Position numbers and translations under genes: made by a program. From the NCBI GenBank assembly GCA_002309235.1, contig DBXA01000041.1, positions 17,478 through 23,764 on the forward strand: a stretch of DNA of 6,287 nucleotides, given 5' to 3'. Each line of letters opens with the position of its first letter. Position 1 is the stretch's first letter. The notes under the pieces are model-generated. The model searched no databases. It was not told the DNA's origin and was given only the letters and a program-made list of their open reading frames with translations. Shown in pieces: positions 1 to 5,201 of this stretch. The DNA is from Christensenella sp. UBA1224 (GTDB lineage: Bacteria > Bacillota > Clostridia > Christensenellales > Aristaeellaceae).

Positions 1-749
1 TATTCGAGCGGGGCAAAGTACCCTCCATGGTCCAGAAATGGCATGAAACAAGCGAAAAATGGGATCTGATGCTGGTCTCCACCCATCAGGATGACGAGAT
101 CCTCTTCTTCGGCGGCGCTGTCCCCTGGTACACCGCCATGGGACGTGAGGTCGGCGTGGTCTACATGACAAAGTGCAGCCATATCCGCTACAAAGAGGCA
201 TTAAGGGGCCTTTGGAGCTGTGGGCTCACCAATTACCCGGTGTTCCTGGGGCTGCGGGACGGACACATGGAATCCCGCAAGGCAGCTTTTGAAAGCTGGG
301 GCGGTGAAGACAGGGTCGTATCCATGCTGGTAGAGCAGATAAGGCGCTATAAGCCGGAAGTTGTGATCACCCATGACTTTAAGGGCGAGTACGGTCATAA
401 GCAGCACATCGCAGCGGCTTATGCCGTCTCCCGCGCGGTGGAAGCTGCCGCCGACCCTGCCCAGTTCCCCGATTCTGCGGAAAAGTGGGGCGCTTGGCAG
501 GCAAAGAAGCTGTATATCCACCTGTGGAAGGAAGGACAGGTCAAGCTTGACTGGAATGAGGAAGTACCCGGCTTTGACGGCTTCACAGGCATGCAGCTGG
601 CGCGTCGAGCCTTTGACAAGCACCGGTCCCAGCAGCGTTTCGTTCGCTTCAACCTGGGGTATAAGTATCCGAACTGGCTTTTCGGCCTGTATTCGACATC
701 CGTAGGGCCCGATGAGACCCGCTCGGATCTGTTTGAGCATATCTATTGA
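1..749 (+). CDS. PIG-L/LmbE-family zinc deacetylase, 5' partial (tandem copy 1)
   Basis: Predicted metal-dependent N-acetyl (N-acetylglucosamine-type) deacetylase. The reading frame is open to the left edge: codons from position 3 read FERGKVPS before the first ATG at 27, matching FERGKTPS inside the next gene. The ATG at 27 is therefore internal, and the gene is cut by the window. Numbering from that ATG, the metal/catalytic motif is H20-Q-D-D-E24, a variant of the usual HPDDE. The second motif is T-H116-D-F followed by G-E-Y-G-H124-K-Q-H127, typical of the family. The visible 240 residues align without gaps to residues 261-500 of the downstream gene, at roughly 68% identity by hand count. 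By analogy the missing part should encode a signal peptide and the same N-terminal region, placing the enzyme outside the membrane. The gap to the next gene is 27 bases, so co-transcription is likely. The natural substrate is unknown; an envelope or extracellular glycan is an inference. Confidence 0.9.
   Translation, partial: FERGKVPSMVQKWHETSEKWDLMLVSTHQDDEILFFGGAVPWYTAMGREVGVVYMTKCSHIRYKEALRGLWSCGLTNYPVFLGLRDGHMESRKAAFESWGGEDRVVSMLVEQIRRYKPEVVITHDFKGEYGHKQHIAAAYAVSRAVEAAADPAQFPDSAEKWGAWQAKKLYIHLWKEGQVKLDWNEEVPGFDGFTGMQLARRAFDKHRSQQRFVRFNLGYKYPNWLFGLYSTSVGPDETRSDLFEHIY
3..749 (+). repeat. Diverged tandem gene duplication, unit 1
   Basis: This stretch pairs with 1533-2279 at a constant offset of 1530 bases from the FERGK codons to the stop codon, with no insertion or deletion. 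The closest blocks encode WQAKKLYIHLW and DKHRSQQR. Many synonymous changes separate the copies, so this is an old duplication and not a recent or assembly-created one. Confidence 0.85.
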
Positions 750-776
750 TCATACCGTACAGAAAAAGGAGCTGTC

Positions 777-2279
777 ATGAGAAAAAAAGTCTTTGCCGCG
801 ATCGTGCTTGTCCTGACCTTCCTCCTGCCCTCCGCTTCCGCGATGCCGGGAGAAGAATTTTACTGCATCTGGCTGGATCTCGAGGAGTTCGATCCCATCA
901 TCGATACAGGCGAAGATTTCATCATGAAGGGCACCATACGATCCGGAGAAGCTATAGACCGGGTAGAAGCGGTATTGTATGACCAACGGCTCCTCAAAGT
1001 GGAAAAGACCTGGTCCTGGTCGGCCGATAAGGGAAAAAACATCAATTCGATCAGCCTGGACAGGATGAAAGCGAAACTGATGAAAGGTGTCACAGCGGGT
1101 GAGAAGCGTCTGACCATCACCGCCGAGGGCCATGGACGCACCTTCGAGCTTCTCGACCATGAGCTGTACAAGTGCGGCTATGCTGAACAGATCGCCAATA
1201 TAAGCGAGAAATGTACCTTCTCCTGTTCCGACAGGCGGAAAAAGATACTGTACGACAACAGCGCAAAATACCGGTGGGTTCCGGAGAGTGCCGAAGACAT
1301 GCTGACCGTAACGCTTCCGGAAGGCACGACCGGCGAAGGCTTTCAGGTGGAGTGGTTCCTTACGCCAGGCAGCGCGGATATACGCTTCTACGACAATGAT
1401 GGCACGCTGATCAGGCAGGATGTTTTCGGACCGGACAGTTTTATGCCGATCATCTCCTGGTTCCCTCTCCCCGAAGGGACGCGATACTTTACACTGTCCG
1501 TTCCCGGTTCAGAAATAGAAGAACTGCTGGTGTTCGAGCGCGGGAAAACGCCTTCCATGGTACAAAAATGGGAGGAAACACCTGAAAAATGGGATTTGAT
1601 GATCATATCCGCGCACCAGGATGACGAGCTTCTGTTCTTCGGCGGCACGATCCCATGGTACAATGCCCTGGGAAAAACAGTCGGCGTGGTATATATGGCA
1701 GACTGCGGCCACAAACGCTATGAGGAAGCACTGCGGGGGCTCTGGAGCTGCGGCCTTAAGAACTACCCCGTGTTCCTGAACCTGCCCGACAAGCGCTTAG
1801 GCTCTCTGGAATGGGCCTTTACCTTCTGGGGCGGCGAAGATAAGATCACGGAAATGCTCACAGAGCAGATACGGCGCTACAAGCCGGATGTCGTGCTCAC
1901 TCACGATTTTGAAGGAGAATACGGCCATAAGCAGCACATGGTGACGGCGTATTCCGTCGCAAACGCCGTAGATGCCGCGGCAGACCTCGCCCGATACCCC
2001 GATTCTGCTGAAAAGTGGGGCGTGTGGCAGGCGAAGAAGCTGTACATCCACCTGTGGAGTGAAGAACGGACAGATCTCGACTGGGGAAGGGATATCAAAG
2101 GCTTCGGCGGCCTGACCGCCATGGAGATCGCCCGCCGCGGGTACGATAAGCACCGTTCCCAGCAAAGGGGCGTACACTTTTCCTGGGGCTACGAATACCC
2201 CAATTGGATCTTCGGATTGTACTCTACAACAGTCGGCCCGGACATTACCGGAACAGATCTCTTCGAAAATATCAGATGA
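777..2279 (+). CDS. Secreted PIG-L/LmbE-family zinc deacetylase (tandem copy 2)
   Basis: A 500-residue protein with three parts. Residues 1-22 are a Sec signal peptide: MRKK, a hydrophobic core, then a likely cut after SASA; there is no lipobox. Residues 23 to about 255 form an unrecognised region whose alternating hydrophobic pattern suggests two beta-sandwich-like units; its cysteines C30, C133, C146 and C150 could form disulfides. Residues 261-500 are the deacetylase domain, with H280-Q-D-D-E284 (usual family form HPDDE), T-H376-D-F and G-E-Y-G-H384-K-Q-H387. PIG-L enzymes bind zinc through the HxDD and HxxH residues and remove acetyl groups from amino sugars or similar amides. The ATG at 777 is supported by AAAGGAG at 765-771, 5 bases upstream, and by the signal peptide immediately after it. 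The gene follows its paralogue by 27 bases, with no promoter visible between them. An extracellular polysaccharide or cell-wall substrate is inferred from secretion only. Domain assignment is firm; biological role is not. Confidence 0.93.
   Translation: MRKKVFAAIVLVLTFLLPSASAMPGEEFYCIWLDLEEFDPIIDTGEDFIMKGTIRSGEAIDRVEAVLYDQRLLKVEKTWSWSADKGKNINSISLDRMKAKLMKGVTAGEKRLTITAEGHGRTFELLDHELYKCGYAEQIANISEKCTFSCSDRRKKILYDNSAKYRWVPESAEDMLTVTLPEGTTGEGFQVEWFLTPGSADIRFYDNDGTLIRQDVFGPDSFMPIISWFPLPEGTRYFTLSVPGSEIEELLVFERGKTPSMVQKWEETPEKWDLMIISAHQDDELLFFGGTIPWYNALGKTVGVVYMADCGHKRYEEALRGLWSCGLKNYPVFLNLPDKRLGSLEWAFTFWGGEDKITEMLTEQIRRYKPDVVLTHDFEGEYGHKQHMVTAYSVANAVDAAADLARYPDSAEKWGVWQAKKLYIHLWSEERTDLDWGRDIKGFGGLTAMEIARRGYDKHRSQQRGVHFSWGYEYPNWIFGLYSTTVGPDITGTDLFENIR
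1533..2279 (+). repeat. Diverged tandem gene duplication, unit 2
   Basis: This is the second unit of the pair described for 3-749. It is the 3' half of the 500-codon gene. The true repeat unit is probably the whole gene, about 1530 bases including the spacer, because the offset between copies equals one gene plus one spacer. The upstream half of unit 1 is outside the window. Confidence 0.85.
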
Positions 2280-2289
2280 TGAAATACCA

Positions 2290-2667
2290 TCAGCCATGCC
2301 TCTCAATGTACTCTTGTTTTTCCCTCTCATCCTCCGCCTTGAGAGATGAGGAATTGCTGATGCCGGCGAGGGATTCCATGTGATGCCGGAATTCATGGCG
2401 CAGGGTGCCGCGCAGGATCTCGTATGCCTGTTTTCTGTCAGCATGCGGATAAACCCTGTCAAAGGACCCCTTATACATTATGATCTGCCGCATGCCGGCT
2501 GAAACCTGATACTTTCCCATGATGAACAAATCGTCTTCACGGGCGTAATCCGGGATCACCAATGCCTCCGACACGATCACGCCGCCTGACAGTTCCCGAA
2601 AAAATTCCTTCGGAAGCTCATCCAGCAGATCCGATATGATCATTTTATACTCTTCGAGATCGATCAT
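2290..2667 (-). CDS. Small MMP-like zincin metallopeptidase (PF06262/COG3824 type)
   Basis: A 125-residue protein with an HExxH zinc motif at H91-E-F-R-H95, followed by H96, in the context LRGTLRHEFRHH. An upstream strand IIMYKGSFDR (62-71) fits the usual short beta strand of this minimal-metalloprotease family. The opening, with DLLDELPKEFF at 13-23, also matches how family members usually start. No signal peptide or membrane segment is present, so it is probably cytoplasmic. I chose the ATG at 2667, preceded by GGGGAGG three bases away (tight spacing). A longer frame opens at a TTG at 2751, but that TTG is the first triplet of a good -35 box and the extension covers the -10 box, so it is not coding. 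The third zinc ligand is not obvious after the HExxHH; E98 and the acidic stretch AEDE at 111-114 are candidates. Family members lack a well-established substrate. The gene is convergent with the deacetylase gene, with 10 bases between stops. Confidence 0.8.
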   Translation of the reverse strand: MIDLEEYKMIISDLLDELPKEFFRELSGGVIVSEALVIPDYAREDDLFIMGKYQVSAGMRQIIMYKGSFDRVYPHADRKQAYEILRGTLRHEFRHHMESLAGISNSSSLKAEDEREKQEYIERHG

Positions 2668-2670
2668 GAT

Positions 2671-2677
2671 CCTCCCC
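2671..2677 (-). promoter_or_regulatory. Ribosome binding site, zincin gene
   Basis: The minus strand reads GGGGAGG, three bases before the ATG at 2667. The spacing is short, but this is the only strong purine-rich site near any candidate start. The next in-frame ATG, at 2643, has only a weak GAAGAG upstream. Confidence 0.5.
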
Positions 2678-2721
2678 GTATCCGGTGCCGTCGTATGCGG
2701 CCGCCGCATCCTTTCCGGTTT

Positions 2722-2751
2722 ATTATAACGGATTACGGACAGCGAAGTCAA
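2722..2751 (-). promoter_or_regulatory. Sigma-A-type promoter for the zincin gene
   Basis: On the minus strand, TTGACT (2751-2746) and a perfect TATAAT (2727-2722) are separated by 18 bases. Transcription would begin near 2715 and give a leader of roughly 48 bases before the ATG at 2667. This supports the short version of the gene. Confidence 0.75.
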
Positions 2752-2771
2752 AACAGCCTGACAGATCCGGG

Positions 2772-2801
2772 TAGACAGACGACAGGTTCAAATGTTAAAA
2801 T
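2772..2801 (+). promoter_or_regulatory. Candidate promoter for the UroD-like gene
   Basis: TAGACA (2772-2777) and TAAAAT (2796-2801) are separated by 18 bases, and a TG one base upstream of the -10 box gives an extended -10. The site lies 33 bases before the start codon and back to back with the promoter of the zincin gene. The match is moderate. Confidence 0.5.
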
Positions 2802-2820
2802 ACGGACAAGAGACAAACGC

Positions 2821-2826
2821 AGGAGG
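2821..2826 (+). promoter_or_regulatory. Ribosome binding site, UroD-like gene
   Basis: A perfect AGGAGG sits 8 bases before the ATG at 2835. It supports that start over the in-frame ATG at 2868 (codon 12), which has AAAGGG upstream and would begin directly at MTARERF, where many relatives begin. Confidence 0.75.
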
Positions 2827-2834
2827 AAAAAACC

Positions 2835-3953
2835 ATGAGACCGATCCGTCAGCCGTGGAAAGGGACTATGACCGCGCGCGAGCGCTTCAACCGGCAGATG
2901 CATTATCAGTCTGTAGATCGCTGCTTCAATATGGAGTTCGGATATTGGAACGAAAACTTCCGGGAATGGCCTCTGTTTTATGAAAACGGGATCACCAGCA
3001 ACCGGGAAGCGGACGCGTTCTTCAGCTTTGACCGGATCGAGGTGATCGGAGGAAAGACATGGATGTGCCCTCCCTTTACGGAAAAAGAAGTCGGCAGGGT
3101 CGGGAACAAGGTCATCCTGATAAACGCCGACGGGCTTACAGCCGAGGTACTGGCCTCCGGCCGAGATACCATCCCCCAGTTCCTGCATTCCTCCGTGACC
3201 ACGCCGGAGGACTGGAAGCGCGTAAAGGAAGAGCACTTTGATCCGGATGCCCCTGAACGCAAGCTGGATATCCAGGCATTAAAGGCCGCACACCCCGACG
3301 ACAGGGACTACCCTCTTGGCGTCAGCTGCGGTTCCATGATAGGCAAGATACGCGATATGCTCACTTTTGAAGGGCTGGCATACGCCTGCTTCGATTACCC
3401 TGAGATGGTCGAGGACATGGTCGAGACCTGCTGCGTGCTGGTGGAACGATCCCTTGATCAGCTGCTGGGAGAATTTCAGTTCGATTACGCTTCCGGCTGG
3501 GAGGATATCTGCTTCAAGAACGGGCCCATCGTCACGGTGCCCTTCTTCCGGGATGTGGTCATGCCCCGTTATAAGCGCATCCGCAAAAAGCTGGATCGAT
3601 ACGGGATCGACATATGGTACACCGATTGCGACGGCGACGTGAGACCGATCCTGCCATACCTGCTGGAGGGCGGCATCAATTGCCTGTTCCCGTTTGAGGT
3701 AAACAGCTGCGCGCATCCCGGCGAGCTGCTGGATCAGTACGAGGGACAGCTGCGCATCATGGGCGGCTTCGACAAGATGGCGCTTGGCACCGGCCGCGAA
3801 GCCATCAAAGCCTATATGGAGAGCCTGGAAAAGTACGTGGCGCGCGGCGGCTATATCCCCTTCTGCGATCATCGCTGCCCGCCCAACGTCAAGCCGGAGG
3901 ATTACCTGTATTATCTGGATCTCAAGGAAAAGATGTTCGGCCTAAAGGCCTGA
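2835..3953 (+). CDS. Uroporphyrinogen decarboxylase (URO-D)/MtaA-like family protein
   Basis: A 372-residue soluble protein of the URO-D superfamily (PF01208), in the branch annotated as UroD-like or corrinoid methyltransferase-like rather than true HemE. Visible family signatures are the N-terminal TARERFNRQMHYQSVDR (13-29), GSMIGKIRDMLTFEGL (166-181), the glycine/aspartate motif TDCDGD (263-268), ILPYLLEGGINCLFPFEV (272-289), GGFDKMAL (310-317) and the C-terminal GGYIPFCDHRCPPNV (338-352) with D345, H346 and C348. HemE normally has a different N-terminal substrate arginine signature, which is not seen here. Zinc-dependent members transfer methyl groups between a corrinoid protein and a thiol; candidate metal ligands here are H346 and C348, with C265 or D264. 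No corrinoid protein, activase or other methyltransferase gene is adjacent, so the substrate is unknown. The gene appears to be a single-gene unit with its own promoter and terminator. Superfamily assignment is firm; catalytic activity is not. Confidence 0.85.
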   Translation: MRPIRQPWKGTMTARERFNRQMHYQSVDRCFNMEFGYWNENFREWPLFYENGITSNREADAFFSFDRIEVIGGKTWMCPPFTEKEVGRVGNKVILINADGLTAEVLASGRDTIPQFLHSSVTTPEDWKRVKEEHFDPDAPERKLDIQALKAAHPDDRDYPLGVSCGSMIGKIRDMLTFEGLAYACFDYPEMVEDMVETCCVLVERSLDQLLGEFQFDYASGWEDICFKNGPIVTVPFFRDVVMPRYKRIRKKLDRYGIDIWYTDCDGDVRPILPYLLEGGINCLFPFEVNSCAHPGELLDQYEGQLRIMGGFDKMALGTGREAIKAYMESLEKYVARGGYIPFCDHRCPPNVKPEDYLYYLDLKEKMFGLKA

Positions 3954-3979
3954 TGCCCATATATACCGCCATGCAGAAA

Positions 3980-4020
3980 GCGGCTGTGTTCAGCTTCCCT
4001 TGAGGAAAGAACACAGCCGC
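3980..4020. terminator. Bidirectional hairpin terminator between convergent genes
   Basis: Perfect 12-bp inverted repeat: GCGGCTGTGTTC at 3980-3991 and GAACACAGCCGC at 4009-4020. The 17-base loop contains a smaller TTCC/GGAA pairing (3995-3998 with 4004-4007). It begins 26 bases after the UroD-like stop and lies 47 bases beyond the stop of the convergent YdcF gene. The T tracts are poor: GATCTCTTT on the plus side and TTTCTGCAT on the minus side. It may therefore stop transcription only partly, or mainly protect 3' ends. Confidence 0.75.
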
Positions 4021-4067
4021 GATCTCTTTCGCAGGGTCTCACAAAAGCCGCCTGCGGTCTGAACCGT

Positions 4068-4952
4068 TTACGGACGGCCGGGTTTGGGCTGCCTGCCGTC
4101 TGCCGAAGGGTTCAGTATCCCGCCGAGCTGCATGACCGCGATTGACGCTTCACGTTGTCTGGTCTCTGCATCCGCCCGGATATCAAAGCAGTAATTCTCC
4201 ACGATACGGACCGGGTAACCATACTCCAGGTCGTACAATGCCGATACGGCATTGTATAGTGCCATGCCGCGCAGCATATGGTAGGCGGAGGTTATGATCG
4301 TGATCGTCTCTGCTCCCTGTTCGCGAAGGATAGCAAGGGAGTTCCATGCGTTTTCCGCCGTTGTCATAGCGCTTTCATCGATAAAGATGCGGTCAGGATC
4401 GATCGCGCACTCATCGACCAGGTATTCTTTCATCAGGCCCGCCTCCGTACGGTTGAGCGGATTGTTCTTCCCTGTCGCACCGCCGGAGCAGACAATGATG
4501 GCATCCGGGAAAGTCCTGGCGGCAGCGGCAGCGGTATCGCAGCGGCCTATCAGCTCGTCCTTCATCTCCCCGTTCTCAAGCGCATAGCCAAGCACCACAA
4601 AAGCATGTTTACGGCAATCCTCAAGCGCCGTCCCCTGAAGCTCCGGCGCGTATTCATCTCCTATACTGATGCGAAGCATATACTCCGGGTCAAGATAAGT
4701 CTCTTCCCACTCAGACGCAACTGCCGAAGCGATCCTGTAATCCCTTTCATCAACAGTACGGATCTCCTCCAGTATGGAATCGATCTCCAAAGCGGCATCG
4801 GGTCGAGGAGCAGTATATGCAGAAAGCAGACATGAGAGGAGCCGCGTGAGATTTTCCGTATTCCCATCGGCAGGACAATAGTCCTCTGCCCGGACAGCAG
4901 TACCGGTCAGCAGCAGGAGGATCAGGAGGATCGCGATCGATCTTTTTTTCAT
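4068..4952 (-). CDS. Secreted YdcF/DUF218 (ElyC/SanA-like) family protein
   Basis: A 294-residue protein. Residues 1-22 are a Sec signal peptide (MKKRS, a leucine-rich core, likely cut after AVRA, no lipobox cysteine). Residues 23-112 are a helix-rich, acidic region. Residues 115-235 are the DUF218 domain (PF02698). Its signatures are H116-AFVVLGYAL, G136-RCD, S156-GGATG, N167-RTEAG, D192-ESAMTTAENAWNS and T221-SAYHMLR, which line the Rossmann-like pocket in this family. E. coli relatives SanA and ElyC influence envelope integrity; their chemistry is unsettled. I chose the ATG at 4952 over one three codons earlier (4961): the GGAAAGGA site directly abuts the earlier ATG but lies 9 bases from the later one, and MKKRS is a normal signal-peptide start. 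The proline-rich tail after 280 looks disordered. The gene is convergent with the UroD-like gene and divergent from the nitroreductase. An envelope-related role is inferred from export and family. Confidence 0.85.
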   Translation of the reverse strand: MKKRSIAILLILLLLTGTAVRAEDYCPADGNTENLTRLLSCLLSAYTAPRPDAALEIDSILEEIRTVDERDYRIASAVASEWEETYLDPEYMLRISIGDEYAPELQGTALEDCRKHAFVVLGYALENGEMKDELIGRCDTAAAAARTFPDAIIVCSGGATGKNNPLNRTEAGLMKEYLVDECAIDPDRIFIDESAMTTAENAWNSLAILREQGAETITIITSAYHMLRGMALYNAVSALYDLEYGYPVRIVENYCFDIRADAETRQREASIAVMQLGGILNPSADGRQPKPGRP

Positions 4953-4961
4953 TGCAGTCAT

Positions 4962-4967
4962 TCCTTT
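4962..4967 (-). promoter_or_regulatory. Ribosome binding site that decides the YdcF start
   Basis: The minus strand reads AAAGGA with a 9-base gap to the ATG at 4952 and no gap to the ATG at 4961. Only the downstream ATG is correctly spaced. Confidence 0.65.
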
Positions 4968-4980
4968 CCGTTTATCATGT

Positions 4981-4999
4981 CCGACGGACCATCCGTCGG
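4981..4999. repeat. Short perfect hairpin in the YdcF leader region
   Basis: CCGACGGA (4981-4988) and TCCGTCGG (4992-4999) are perfect 8-base inverted arms around a 3-base CCA loop. On the minus strand this would form a GC-rich stem about 13 bases upstream of the YdcF ribosome binding site. It has no T tract on either side, so it is not a normal terminator. A leader structure or protein-binding palindrome is possible. Confidence 0.6.
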
Positions 5000-5010
5000 T
5001 TCAGAACTGC

Positions 5011-5033
5011 ACTGTTATGTCAACTATAACAGT
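5011..5033. promoter_or_regulatory. Operator-like dyad overlapping a candidate promoter
   Basis: ACTGTTAT (5011-5018) and ATAACAGT (5026-5033) are perfect 8-base inverted arms around a 7-base spacer, 23 bases in total. The right arm overlaps the -10 box of the candidate minus-strand promoter, which is the position expected of a repressor site. No regulator gene is adjacent, and I cannot assign a regulator family. Confidence 0.5.
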
Positions 5034-5039
5034 ATACCA
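5031..5039 (-). promoter_or_regulatory. Candidate extended -10 promoter for the YdcF gene
   Basis: The minus strand reads TGGTATACT, an extended -10 element. No good -35 box is found 16-18 bases upstream. Transcription would start near 5024 and leave a leader of about 70 bases containing the 4981-4999 hairpin. A TTGACA at 5023-5018 on the same strand has no matching -10 box. Confidence 0.4.
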
Positions 5040-5084
5040 CAAGCGGACTCCTTTCCGGCAGGTCGTCACGCGGAAAAGCACCCT

Positions 5085-5113
5085 TTTACGATAATCGCTA
5101 TCTGTGATATACT
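5085..5113 (+). promoter_or_regulatory. Promoter for the nitroreductase/flavoprotein unit
   Basis: TTTACG (5085-5090) and TATACT (5108-5113) are separated by 17 bases, with TG one base upstream of the -10 box (extended -10). Transcription would start near 5120, giving a leader of about 80 bases before the ATG at 5202. Confidence 0.6.
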
Positions 5114-5186
5114 GTCTTTGCAGCCGGGCAAAAGCCGGCCGAAACAAAAAAAACAAGCTTTCTCGAAACGTATCCGACAAAGCCAG

Positions 5187-5192
5187 AAAGGA
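5187..5192 (+). promoter_or_regulatory. Ribosome binding site that decides the nitroreductase start
   Basis: AAAGGA is followed by a 9-base gap to the ATG at 5202. The open frame reaches back to an ATG at 4977, but that longer stretch covers the dyad and the promoter and does not resemble the nitroreductase fold. Confidence 0.7.
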
Positions 5193-5201
5193 AGCGAAAA
5201 A

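Noticed and set aside
201..740. Long minus-strand open frame opposite deacetylase copy 1, with matching frames opposite copy 2 (1797-2462).
   Set aside because: It is antisense to a clearly conserved domain, has no ribosome binding site or family features, and resembles its counterpart only because the sense genes are paralogues.
2304..2352. Inverted repeat CTCTCA/TGAGAG near the end of the zincin gene as a terminator for the deacetylase unit.
   Set aside because: Only 6-base arms with no T tract, lying inside coding sequence; chance is a sufficient explanation.
3279..3872. 197-codon minus-strand open frame inside the UroD-like gene.
   Set aside because: It is a shadow of a strongly supported coding gene; its translation shows no recognisable motif.
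5018..5023. Perfect TTGACA on the minus strand as a -35 box for the YdcF gene.
   Set aside because: The position 17 bases downstream reads ACCGAC, within the hairpin arm, so there is no -10 box.
4977..5201. 75-codon N-terminal extension of the nitroreductase.
   Set aside because: It covers the dyad and the TTTACG/TATACT promoter, does not resemble any nitroreductase part, and the properly spaced AAAGGA points to the ATG at 5202.
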